A stretch of 64,000 bases of DNA from Mongoliimonas terrestris (GTDB lineage Bacteria; Pseudomonadota; Alphaproteobacteria; Rhizobiales; Pleomorphomonadaceae): positions 186,001 to 250,000 of the forward strand of contig NZ_MSIG01000003.1 of the NCBI RefSeq assembly GCF_001927285.1, read 5' to 3'. The translations under genes were made by a program, and so were the position numbers. This document shows positions 1-8,333 of this stretch, piece after piece; the first letter of the stretch is position 1; the number at the start of each line of letters is the position of its first letter. Below the pieces are notes generated by a model. The model searched no databases and was not told where the DNA came from. It was given only the letters and a program-made list of their open reading frames with translations.

Positions 1-2
1 CG

Positions 3-356
3 GCGGATCATGCCATGACCGAGGCCGAGATGGAGAAGCTGGGGGGGCTGGTGACGACCCTGCCGGTGTTCCAGGCCTACGAGGGGCCGCTCGCCCGTAC
101 GGTGGAGCTCTGCGTCGGCAATCTCGGCCACGAGGGCGGGCTGGACGAGATCCTCGACCTTGTTGCGGAAGCCATCCCGCCACGCCTTCGCGAGACCGCC
201 TATGCGCTCGCGGTGGAGGTGGCGGCGGTGGACCTGCTCGTGCGGCAGGAGGAACTCGTGTTCCTGCAGATGCTGGAGGACCGGTTCGAGCTGCCGAAGC
301 TCGCCGTGGCGGCGATCGAGCATTCGGCGCGGGTGCGCTACCGCCGCCAAGCCTGA
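3..356 (+). CDS. TerB-like (tellurite resistance TerB family) protein, 5' end cut off
   Basis: The reading frame is open from the first bases of the window to the stop at 354-356. The first ATG in frame is at 15, but no ribosome binding site precedes it. The residues around it (ADHAMTEAEMEKLGGLV) look like the usual internal helix of TerB-family proteins, in which an acidic segment of about 25 residues comes first, so the true start probably lies outside the window. The rest is all-helical, with the family-like stretch RETAYALAVEVAAVDLLVRQ followed by EELVFLQML. TerB-fold proteins are small acidic cytoplasmic proteins. The biochemical role of stand-alone members is not known, and nothing here links this one to tellurite. 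Confidence 0.75.
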   Translation, partial: ADHAMTEAEMEKLGGLVTTLPVFQAYEGPLARTVELCVGNLGHEGGLDEILDLVAEAIPPRLRETAYALAVEVAAVDLLVRQEELVFLQMLEDRFELPKLAVAAIEHSARVRYRRQA

Positions 357-579
357 GCGGCGCGGCGCCGGCGATTGCCGGTCGGGATCGGAAAGCGCCG
401 TCGCTAGACGGCCGGCGGCGGCGATCAGGCATGCGGCGCGGGTGCGCACCCGTCGCCGGGGTCGAGGCGCGCGGCGCCGGCGGTGGCGCGGATCGGACCT
501 CGTGCCGATTCCGCTTGAAGTTCAGCGTCGGCCGGCGCATCACGCTCGCCGTCATCGGCTTCCGTTTTCCGAGTCCTCC

Positions 580-1578
580 TTGTCACCCCAAGCGCTCTCC
601 TCCGGCGACCTTCTGGCCGACCGTCGCTATGCCTATGCCCGCGCCTATGCCGCCGAGGGGGATCACGGCGCCGCGGCGGACCTTTACGAACAGACCCTGG
701 AGCGCGCGCCCGGTTGGCTGCCGGCGCTGATCGGCCTTGCCGACGCGCGGACGGCCAAGGGCGACGGCGCGGGCGCGGCCGAGGCGCTCACGGCGGCGCT
801 CGCGGCGGATCCTGACGATCTCTTCGGCGCGGCGCTGCGCCTGGCCGCGCTCGGCCGGGCGCCGGTGCCGGAGACGCCGCCGGAGGCCTATGTGCGCGGC
901 CTCTTCGACGACTACGCGGACCGGTTCGAGGCGGCGCTCGTGGAGACGCTGAAGTACCAGGTGCCGTGGCGCCTGGGCGCGCTCATCGCCGAGGTGCGGC
1001 CGGCGGGGGAAGGGGCGCCCGCGTTCGGACGGGCACTCGACCTCGGCTGCGGCACCGGCCTCATGGGCGCGGTGCTGCGCGCCCGGACGGCGCACCTTTC
1101 CGGCGTCGACCTCTCGCCGGAGATGGTGGCGAAGGCGGCGGAGAAGGCGCTGTACGACGGTCTGGCGGTCGGCGACGTGACGGCGCATCTCGGCGCGGAA
1201 ACAACGCCGCTTGACCTCGTCACGGCGGCGGACGTGTTCGTCTACGTGGGCACGCTTGAGGCGGTGTTTTCGGCGGTTGCCGGCCGGCTCTCGCCGGACG
1301 GCCTGTTCGCCTTCTCGGTGGAGGCCGCCGACACGGGCGACGTGGTGCTGCGGGAAAGCCTGCGCTATGCCCACGGGGAGACCTACCTGCGAGGGCTTGC
1401 GGAGGCGACGGGGTTCGCCGTGCTGGCCTTTCGCCGCGAGACGCTGCGCGAGGACCGGGGCGCGCCGATGGAGGGGTTTCTGGTGGTGCTCGGACGGCGC
1501 GGGATGGTCGCGGCGCCGGGGCTGGCGGCGGAGAAGGTGATCGTCACCGGTGATGGGGTCGGGGCCGTCGCCGGCTGA
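580..1578 (+). CDS. TPR-containing class I SAM-dependent methyltransferase
   Basis: The product is a putative SAM-dependent methyltransferase with an N-terminal tetratricopeptide region. Residues of the form ALSSGDLLADRRYAYARAY and the following pairs of helices look like two to three TPR units. They are followed by a Rossmann methyltransferase domain with the SAM-binding motif LDLGCGTGLMG near 1040-1070 and the post-I acidic motif GVDLSPEMV. The reading frame stays open back to about 160, but the early part overlaps the TerB-like gene in another frame and has odd composition. I therefore place the start at TTG 580, with GTG 502 as the alternative; neither has a convincing Shine-Dalgarno. The substrate is unknown. 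The gene lies just upstream of the helicase gene on the same strand. Confidence 0.75.
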   Translation: MSPQALSSGDLLADRRYAYARAYAAEGDHGAAADLYEQTLERAPGWLPALIGLADARTAKGDGAGAAEALTAALAADPDDLFGAALRLAALGRAPVPETPPEAYVRGLFDDYADRFEAALVETLKYQVPWRLGALIAEVRPAGEGAPAFGRALDLGCGTGLMGAVLRARTAHLSGVDLSPEMVAKAAEKALYDGLAVGDVTAHLGAETTPLDLVTAADVFVYVGTLEAVFSAVAGRLSPDGLFAFSVEAADTGDVVLRESLRYAHGETYLRGLAEATGFAVLAFRRETLREDRGAPMEGFLVVLGRRGMVAAPGLAAEKVIVTGDGVGAVAG

Positions 1579-1659
1579 GGTGGGGGAGGGGCGTTCGGGT
1601 TGAGCGCGCGCGCGATGAAGGCTGGAGCGGCGGGCGTCGACGGCCTATGGTCCGGGCCG

Positions 1660-4161
1660 ATGTCCGTTTCCGATCCCTTGCCGCCCCGGTTTCTCGACTG
1701 GTTCGCCGCCCGCGGCTGGAGCCCCCGGCCGCACCAGCTGGCGCTGCTCGACCATGCGCGCGCCGGGCGCTCGACCCTCCTGATCGCGCCGACCGGCGCC
1801 GGCAAGACGCTCGCGGGCTTCCTGCCGTCGCTGGTGGAGATCGCCGCGCGCGGCCGGCACAAGCCGGGAACCCGGCGGCGCGGCATCCACACGCTCTACA
1901 TCTCGCCGCTAAAGGCGCTCGCGGTCGACATCGAGCGCAACCTGGAGCGGCCGGTCGCCGAAATGGGGCTGCCGATCACGGTGGAGACGCGGACCGGCGA
2001 CACGCCCTCCCACAAGCGCCAGCGCCAGAAGCTGGCGCCGCCGGACATCCTGCTAACGACGCCGGAGCAGCTGGCGTTGCTGATCGCCGGCAACGACCAC
2101 GAGACCTTCTTCGAGGACCTGAAGACGGTGGTGTTCGACGAATTGCACGCGCTCGTCACCTCCAAGCGCGGCGACCTCCTGTCGCTCGGCCTCGCCCGGC
2201 TCCGGGCCATCGCGCCGGCGATCCGCACGGTGGGCCTGTCGGCGACTGTGGCGGAGCCGGATGACCTCCGCGCCTGGCTGGTGCCGCAGGCGCCGGGGGC
2301 GCCGACGGTGCTTGCCGATCTCGTCACGGTGGCGGGCGGGGCGCGGCCGGAGATCCGCATCCTGGAAACGGACGAGCGGGTGCCCTGGGCCGGGCATTCG
2401 GCGCGCTACGCCATCGGCGAGGTGATGCGCGAGATCGCCGCCCACACGATGACGCTCATCTTCGTCAACACCCGCTCCCAGGCGGAGATGCTGTTCGCCG
2501 AACTCTGGACCCACAACGACGACGCCCTGCCGATCGCCCTCCACCACGGCTCGCTCGACGCCTCGCGCCGGCGCAAGGTGGAGGCCGCCATGGCGGCGGG
2601 GAGCCTGCGGGCGGTGGTGTGCACCTCCACGCTCGACCTCGGCATCGACTGGGGCGACGTGGATCTCGTGGTCCACGTGGGGGCGCCCAAGGGGGCGAGC
2701 CGGCTCGCCCAGCGGATCGGCCGCGCCAACCACCGAATGGACGAGCCATCGCGGGCCGTGCTGGTGCCGGCCAACCGGTTCGAGGTGATGGAGTGCAAGG
2801 CGGCGCTCGACGCCAACTATCTCGGCGCCCAGGACACGCCGCCGATCCGGCCGGGGGCGCTCGACGTGCTCGCCCAGCACGTGCTCGGCCGGGCGGTGGC
2901 GGGGCCGTTCCGGGCGGAGGACTTCCACTTGGAGGTCGTCTCGGCCTACCCTTACCGCGACCTCGACCGGGAGACGTTCGACCGGGTGGTGGATTTCGTG
3001 GCGACCGGCGGCTACGCGCTCCGGGCCTACGAGCGTTATGCCAAGATCCGCCAGACGGCGGACGGCACGTGGCGTCTGACCCACCCGCGCCACGCCCAGC
3101 AGTACCGGCTCAACGTTGGCACCATCATCGAGGCGCCGCTTCTGAAGGTGCGGCTCGGCGGCAAGGCGCGCGGCACCGGCCCGGTGATGGGCGGGCGGGT
3201 GCTCGGCGAGATCGAGGAGTATTTCTGCGAGACCATGAGCCCCGGCGACACCTTCCTCTTCGCCGGGGAGGTGCTGCGCTACGAGGGCATCCGCGAGAAC
3301 GAGGTGATCGTCTCGCGCTCGAAGACCAACGAGGCGAAGATCCCGGTCTATGCGGGCGGCAAGTTCCCGCTCTCCACTTTCCTGGCCGACGGGGTGCGGC
3401 GGATGCTGGGCGACCCGGAGGCCTGGAAGACGCTGCCGACCCAGGTGGCCGAATGGCTGGCGATCCAGCAGTTGAAGTCGGTGATCCCGAAGCGGGAGGA
3501 ACTCCTGGTGGAGACCTTCCCGCGGTCGAACCGGCACTACATGGTGGCCTATCCGTTCGAGGGGCGGCTCGCCCACCAGACCCTGGGCATGCTGCTCACC
3601 CGCCGCCTCGACCGGATGGGCGCCAAGCCGCTCGGCTTCGTGGCGACGGATTATTGCGTGGCCGTGTGGGGCCTGGAGGACCTCGGCCACCTGTTCGCCC
3701 TGGGCCGGCCAAGCGTGCGGGCGCTGTTCGACGAGGACATGCTGGGCGACGACCTCGACGCCTGGATGGCCGACAGCTACCTGTTGAAGCGCACGTTCCG
3801 GGCCTGCGCGCTCATTTCCGGCCTCGTGGAGAAGAAGCATCCGGGGGAGGAGAAGTCGGGCCGGCAGGTGACGGTCTCCACCGACCTCATCTACGACGTG
3901 CTGCGCGCCCACGAGCCCGACCACATCCTGATGCGGGCGACCTGGGCGGACGCGGCGGGGGGCCTCCTCGACATCGCGCGGCTTTCCCAGATGCTCGCCC
4001 GCATCAAGGGCCAGATCGTCCACAAGCGGCTCGACGTGATCTCGCCGCTCGCCGTGCCGGTGATGCTGGAGATCGGCCGCGAGCGCGTGGCGGGCGGCGA
4101 GGGCGAGGAGGCGCTGCTGCGCGAGGCGGCCGACGATCTGATCGCCGAGGCGATGGGCTGA
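1660..4161 (+). CDS. Ligase-associated DEXH-box DNA helicase (Lhr family)
   Basis: This is a superfamily 2 DNA helicase of the Lhr-like, ligase-associated type, about 833 aa, the usual length. Visible motifs are Walker A APTGAGKT (residues 43-50), the DEXH box DELH near 160, motif III GLSATVA, and motif VI QRIGRANHR near 352, followed by the long Lhr-type C-terminal region. In many bacteria it clusters with an ATP-dependent DNA ligase, an exonuclease and the phosphoesterase PdeM, and is thought to act in DNA repair. Here PdeM is the only partner nearby, 1.5 kb downstream and beyond an opposite-strand gene. I chose ATG 1660 because the extension from TTG 1600 is not helicase-like; ATG 1615 is also possible. 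Confidence 0.9.
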   Translation: MSVSDPLPPRFLDWFAARGWSPRPHQLALLDHARAGRSTLLIAPTGAGKTLAGFLPSLVEIAARGRHKPGTRRRGIHTLYISPLKALAVDIERNLERPVAEMGLPITVETRTGDTPSHKRQRQKLAPPDILLTTPEQLALLIAGNDHETFFEDLKTVVFDELHALVTSKRGDLLSLGLARLRAIAPAIRTVGLSATVAEPDDLRAWLVPQAPGAPTVLADLVTVAGGARPEIRILETDERVPWAGHSARYAIGEVMREIAAHTMTLIFVNTRSQAEMLFAELWTHNDDALPIALHHGSLDASRRRKVEAAMAAGSLRAVVCTSTLDLGIDWGDVDLVVHVGAPKGASRLAQRIGRANHRMDEPSRAVLVPANRFEVMECKAALDANYLGAQDTPPIRPGALDVLAQHVLGRAVAGPFRAEDFHLEVVSAYPYRDLDRETFDRVVDFVATGGYALRAYERYAKIRQTADGTWRLTHPRHAQQYRLNVGTIIEAPLLKVRLGGKARGTGPVMGGRVLGEIEEYFCETMSPGDTFLFAGEVLRYEGIRENEVIVSRSKTNEAKIPVYAGGKFPLSTFLADGVRRMLGDPEAWKTLPTQVAEWLAIQQLKSVIPKREELLVETFPRSNRHYMVAYPFEGRLAHQTLGMLLTRRLDRMGAKPLGFVATDYCVAVWGLEDLGHLFALGRPSVRALFDEDMLGDDLDAWMADSYLLKRTFRACALISGLVEKKHPGEEKSGRQVTVSTDLIYDVLRAHEPDHILMRATWADAAGGLLDIARLSQMLARIKGQIVHKRLDVISPLAVPVMLEIGRERVAGGEGEEALLREAADDLIAEAMG

Positions 4162-4199
4162 GCGGGCCGGTGCGAAGCCGCGCCTGCCGGGTCGGGCCG

Positions 4200-5420
4200 T
4201 CAGTGGGCGAGATAGACCCCGTCGCCGCCACCGCCGCCGCTCATCGGCGAGAGCGACCAGGTGACCGTGTTGAGGATGAGCGTGTTGACCACGAGCACGA
4301 ACTTCTCGCCCTGCACGTCGGACTTGGCGTTGAAGGTCACGTTTCGCCGCGGCAGGTGCATGATGCCCTGGAAGCGCTCGCGGATGGAGGAGTTGAACAC
4401 CAGGGACGACAGGCTGTTCGCCTCGTTCTCGGCGAACAGGATGTCCTTGTAGGTGCCGGAGGTCGGCGCCTTCAGGTCGATGTCCATGCCGCTGTTGAAC
4501 TGGATCTTCGCCGTGCCGGCATAATAGATGGTGACGCCGTCGCCGCGCATCTTGCCGCCGTTGACGTTCCAGTCGCCGTTCTTGATGACGTAGGTGCCGG
4601 GCTGCAGGGTGATGTCGCTGGTGCCGTTGAAGTTGATGCCGCCGCAGTAGACGCCGGGCCAGAGCGTGATGGTGCCGCCGTTGTAGTTGGTGCCGTTGTA
4701 GGTGCAGGTGGCTGAACTGGGGGCCGGGATCGTTCCCGCGTAGGGGTTGGCGGCGGCGGCGCAGCCGGTGCTGAGATTGGTCTGCGTGCCGCCGTTCTTG
4801 GTGATCTTGGTGCTCTTGATGCAGGTCTTGGCGGTGTCGAGGGTGGTGTTGGAGTTGAACATTGCGGCCGGATTGCCGGTGGAGTGGACGTGCACCTCGC
4901 AGCCCTTGGCGGTCACGTGGGCGCCGCCGTTCATGAGGAGCGCCTGGGAGGCGGTGGCCGCCATGATGTAGATGCAGGGGCCGCTGCCGGAGTAGGCGGC
5001 CTGGGCGGTGACCTGGATGTCGATGGTCTCGATGCCGAGGATTCCGATGAAGCTGGTGTCCTGGGTGGCGGTCGCCACGCCGGCGACGAGGCCGCTGCTG
5101 GGTGTGAACGAGCGGGTGATGTCGGTGAGCCCCACGCCCACGATGTTCTGGTCGAAGGATGTCTCGGCCTTGCCGCGGACGGTGTCCGTGCCGGCGCCAC
5201 CCTTCGCCACGCGGGCGCCTTCCAGGACGGCGATGTCCAACGCCTCCTGCATCCGGTCGCGGACGCCGACCGCGGCGCCATAGTCGATCGCCGCGCCGAG
5301 GCTGCCGAGGAGCGGGACGAGCAGGAGGGCGAAAAACGGCGCGATTCCGCCAGTACGGTCATTGACTGCCGCCTTTAGCCGACCAAGAGCCATGAGAGCG
5401 TCCCGCACAAAATTTGTCAT
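4200..5420 (-). CDS. Tad-like (TadE/TadG family) secreted or pilus-associated protein
   Basis: The 406-residue protein starts with a short cytoplasmic part and then the typical Tad N-terminal membrane segment: GGIAPFFALLLVPLLGSLG, followed by AAIDYGAAVGVRDRMQEALD. In TadE/TadG-like minor pilins this segment anchors the protein in the inner membrane. The rest is Gly/Asn/Thr-rich and predicted beta-rich, with repeated phrases such as GGTITLWPGVYCGGINFNG and SDITLQPGTYVIKNGDWNVNG that suggest a beta-helix-like exported domain. I see no von Willebrand A motif. It has no tad/cpa neighbours and lies alone, antisense to and between the helicase and pdeM. The start ATG at 5420 is preceded by GCGAGG. 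Confidence 0.8.
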   Translation of the reverse strand: MTNFVRDALMALGRLKAAVNDRTGGIAPFFALLLVPLLGSLGAAIDYGAAVGVRDRMQEALDIAVLEGARVAKGGAGTDTVRGKAETSFDQNIVGVGLTDITRSFTPSSGLVAGVATATQDTSFIGILGIETIDIQVTAQAAYSGSGPCIYIMAATASQALLMNGGAHVTAKGCEVHVHSTGNPAAMFNSNTTLDTAKTCIKSTKITKNGGTQTNLSTGCAAAANPYAGTIPAPSSATCTYNGTNYNGGTITLWPGVYCGGINFNGTSDITLQPGTYVIKNGDWNVNGGKMRGDGVTIYYAGTAKIQFNSGMDIDLKAPTSGTYKDILFAENEANSLSSLVFNSSIRERFQGIMHLPRRNVTFNAKSDVQGEKFVLVVNTLILNTVTWSLSPMSGGGGGDGVYLAH

Positions 5421-5617
5421 TTAACGAACCTCGCATACAAATGAGAACACGAAGCTAACGCAACTTGCTAAAGTGCAGCAACTTATACGCGAAAACTGCG
5501 ACCGATTGTGACCGGCTACGGGATTCCCGAATCGGCGGGAACCTGATTCAAAGGCGGCTGGCGCCCTTTGCGGACCTCGGTTCGAGGCCACGCCTAACAG
5601 CCGGAGAGACTTCATCG

Positions 5618-6337
5618 TTGACCGCCCTCCTGGCCGAGGACCTGCCCGTGCTGACCCGTGACGGCCTCGTGCGCCTCGCCGGCGCGGCCGTGCGCCTCGA
5701 CGCGTCCGGGGCTCTGTTCTGGCCGGCGGAGGAGACGCTGGTGGTGGCCGACCTCCACCTGGAGAAGGGCTCGTCCGCGGCGACCCGCGGCCACTTCCTG
5801 CCGCCCTACGACACCCGCGCGACCGTGACGGCGCTGGAGGCGGTGGTGCGGCGGCTGGCGCCCCGCCGGGTGATCGCCCTTGGCGACAGCTTCCACGACC
5901 GGACGGCGGAAGGCCGGCTGATGGCGGGCGATGGGGAGCGGATCCGCGCGCTGACCCGGTCGGCCGACTGGCTGTGGGTGACGGGCAACCACGACCCGGA
6001 GCCGCCGAAGCTGCTCGGCGGCAGCGCCTGCGACCTGGTGGCGATCGGGCCGGTGGTGTTCCGTCACGAGCCGTCCGTCGGCGGCGAGCCCGGCGAGGTG
6101 GCGGGCCATCTGCATCCGTGCGCCCGGGTGGGCGTGCGCGGCCGGTCGCTTCGGCGGCGCGCCTTCGCCACCGACGGGGAGCGCTGCATCCTGCCGGCAT
6201 TCGGCGCCTACACGGGCGGGCTCAACGTGCTCGACCGGGCTTATCTGGGGTTGTTCGAACGGTCGCGGCTGATCGCCTGGATGATCGGCGAGGAGCGCGT
6301 CTATCCGGTGCGCGGCGCAAGCCTGTTGCCGGACTGA
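5618..6337 (+). CDS. pdeM: Ligase-associated DNA damage response endonuclease PdeM
   Basis: The 239-residue product is a calcineurin-like metallophosphoesterase of the PdeM family. Metal-ligand motifs are in order: DLH (residues 45-47) in VVADLHLEKG, GDSFHD with D90, GNHD (123-126) and GHLHP near the C-terminal third. Family members occur with a DEXH helicase and an ATP-dependent ligase and are inferred to act in DNA repair. The helicase here ends 1.5 kb upstream on the same strand. I chose the TTG at 5618 because GGAGAG stands 9 bases before it; the longer open frame back to 5465 runs into the AT-richer promoter region and does not look like protein. The length fits the family. Confidence 0.87.
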   Translation: MTALLAEDLPVLTRDGLVRLAGAAVRLDASGALFWPAEETLVVADLHLEKGSSAATRGHFLPPYDTRATVTALEAVVRRLAPRRVIALGDSFHDRTAEGRLMAGDGERIRALTRSADWLWVTGNHDPEPPKLLGGSACDLVAIGPVVFRHEPSVGGEPGEVAGHLHPCARVGVRGRSLRRRAFATDGERCILPAFGAYTGGLNVLDRAYLGLFERSRLIAWMIGEERVYPVRGASLLPD

Positions 6338-6357
6338 TTTCCGCGGCGCACGACCAA

Positions 6358-7152
6358 TCAGTCGCGGCGGAACAGGATGCCGGCAAGCCAGCCGGTAAGG
6401 CAGGCGATCAGCACCGTGCCGATGCCGTAGAGCAGGCCGTGGCGGTGCGCGTAGGTGGTCATGTACTGCTCGAAGCCCACCTTGCCGATGACGAGTTCGT
6501 CCTCGGTGCTGTGGAGGAGCGCGCCGTCGCTGAAGAGATAGACCCGCGCCGTGTAGACGCCGACCGGCACGTTGGCCGGCAGCGCGATGGTGGCGCGGAA
6601 CAGCTGGGCGCTGAGGAATTCCACGCTCCCGTCGATCTGGCTGTAGAGGCCGCTCTCCTCCATCAGTCGCACGAAGGCGGACTCGAACGGATTGCGGGCG
6701 GGCGGCGACAGCGACGTCTGGGCGTTGATGGGCAGCATGTCGAGCCCGAGCCCCAGGCGCGCCCTGAGGCTGTCCTGGGCGATCTCCTCAAGCGCATGGT
6801 CGGAGCGGATCGCCATGAAGGAGGGCACCAGCCGCATGCGCTGAGATTCCGCGTTGATCCAGACACCGAAGGTGCGGTCCTTGCGCCGGGTGACCATGGA
6901 GGTGAGCGGACCCGCAAGCGTCACCACCACGTCGAACCCGGACGGGCGGGACACCGACTGGGAGTCGCGCTCGATGGTGCCGAACACGACCACGTTGGCG
7001 CCGGTGAAGTTGGAGGTGATCGACACCCGGTCGTTGGAGAGGGCGGTGACGAGCTCGTAGGCGCGCGCGGCCGGGCCGGTGGACACGAGGGCCGCCGCGA
7101 GCAGGAGGAGAAGGGCGAACGGGCCCGCGAGGGCCGCGACCCCGCACCTCAC
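6358..7152 (-). CDS. TIGR02186 family membrane-anchored protein
   Basis: The 264-residue protein has an N-terminal signal or anchor segment (CGVAALAGPFALLLLLAAAL), a periplasmic beta-rich domain and one C-terminal transmembrane helix (YGIGTVLIACLTGWLAGIL) before a short basic end. This matches the TIGR02186 family, of unknown function, which in alphaproteobacteria is habitually encoded next to a TauE/SafE permease, as here. The GTG start at 7152 overlaps the stop of the upstream permease gene (GTGA), so the two are translationally coupled. A role with the permease in export or handling of a sulfur compound is inferred from the pairing only. Confidence 0.85.
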   Translation of the reverse strand: MRCGVAALAGPFALLLLLAAALVSTGPAARAYELVTALSNDRVSITSNFTGANVVVFGTIERDSQSVSRPSGFDVVVTLAGPLTSMVTRRKDRTFGVWINAESQRMRLVPSFMAIRSDHALEEIAQDSLRARLGLGLDMLPINAQTSLSPPARNPFESAFVRLMEESGLYSQIDGSVEFLSAQLFRATIALPANVPVGVYTARVYLFSDGALLHSTEDELVIGKVGFEQYMTTYAHRHGLLYGIGTVLIACLTGWLAGILFRRD

Positions 7153-8078
7153 AGCTGCTCTCCGGTCGGGAAGGAGAGGGAGTAGAGGTCGTCCGGCGTC
7201 AGCACCAGATCGACGGCGAAGCGCAGACCGACGGAGAGGACGAGGAGGCCGAGCAGCGCCCGGAGGGTCTCGCCGCGCAGCTTCTGGCCGACCTCCGCGC
7301 CGAATTGGGCGCCGATCACGCCGCCGATCATCAGGCAGAGGCCGAGCACCACGTCCACGGTCTGGTTGGTGGAGGCCTGGGCGATGGTGGCGAAGGCCAT
7401 GGACCCGAGGGTCTGCATCAAGGTGGTGCCGATCACGATGGCGGTCGGCACCTTCAAAAGGTAGATGAGCGCCGGCACCATGATGAAGCCGCCGCCGATG
7501 CCGAGGAGGGCGCCGAGGAAGCCGATGATCAGGCCGAGGCAGGCGACCGGGATGGCCGAGACCACCAGCTTGGACCGGGAGAAGCGCACCTTCAGCGGCA
7601 GCCGCTGCATCCACCCTTGGGTAGACGGGCGCTTGACCGGCAGCGGCTTGCCGGAGCGCTGGGCCGCGATGGCGCGGAGCGCCTCGGTGAGCATCAGGGC
7701 GCCGATGGTGCTGAGGAGGGTGACGTAGGAGAGCGCGATGACAAGGTCGAGCTGGCCGAGTTCGCGCAGGCGCGTGAAGGCCATGACGCCGAGATACGAG
7801 CCGAAGACGCCGGACACCAGGAGATAGCTGCCGAGCTTCACGTCCACCGCCTTGCGGCGGAAATAGGACAGGGCGCCGGACGTGGACGAGGCGACGATCT
7901 GGCTCGACACGGTGGCGACCGCCACCGCCGGCGGAATGCCGGAGAAGATGAGGAGCGGCGTGAGAAGAAATCCGCCGCCGACGCCGAACATGCCGGACAG
8001 GAAGCCCACCGCCGCCCCCATGCCGACCAGCATGAAGACGTTCATCGGGAGTTCGGCGATGGGCAGATAGAGTTCCAC
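7149..8078 (-). CDS. TauE/SafE family sulfite (anion) exporter
   Basis: The 309-residue integral membrane protein has the two-repeat TauE/SafE fold. The first repeat contains MGAAVGFLSGMFGVGGGFLL and the second GLIIGFLGALLGIGGGFIMV; the paired GxGGG motifs at the ends of helices are the family signature. About eight membrane segments are visible. Relatives export sulfite, sulfoacetate or other organosulfonate-derived anions across the inner membrane; the substrate here cannot be assigned. The GTG start at 8078 gives the N-terminus MELYLPIAELP, familiar from this subfamily, although no good Shine-Dalgarno is present. It is first in a two-gene operon with the TIGR02186 gene. Confidence 0.88.
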   Translation of the reverse strand: MELYLPIAELPMNVFMLVGMGAAVGFLSGMFGVGGGFLLTPLLIFSGIPPAVAVATVSSQIVASSTSGALSYFRRKAVDVKLGSYLLVSGVFGSYLGVMAFTRLRELGQLDLVIALSYVTLLSTIGALMLTEALRAIAAQRSGKPLPVKRPSTQGWMQRLPLKVRFSRSKLVVSAIPVACLGLIIGFLGALLGIGGGFIMVPALIYLLKVPTAIVIGTTLMQTLGSMAFATIAQASTNQTVDVVLGLCLMIGGVIGAQFGAEVGQKLRGETLRALLGLLVLSVGLRFAVDLVLTPDDLYSLSFPTGEQL

Positions 8079-8333
8079 GAAGGCGGACTCGCGCGCGATG
8101 CCTGGCAGGGGTGCCGACCGGAAGAGCCGTCACCATGCCCGAAAACGATGGATCAAGTGTTGCATCCGGGCAAAACGCCCGGTCGTCCGGCGCGGTTGGA
8201 AGCGCGGCCGTCCCGACCTAGCCATAGATTGCGGCAATCACGGGTCCGCTTTTCACGCCGTGGCTGGCTTTCCGTCGCGCGGCGACGGGGGAGTGGGCGT
8301 GGCCGGCCGGGCGGATCCGCCCGACCGGTCGCA

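Noticed and set aside
160..579. N-terminal extension of the TPR-methyltransferase
   Set aside because: The frame overlaps the TerB-like gene and reads as Arg/Ala/Pro-rich sequence with no helical repeat; composition fits an out-of-frame shadow.
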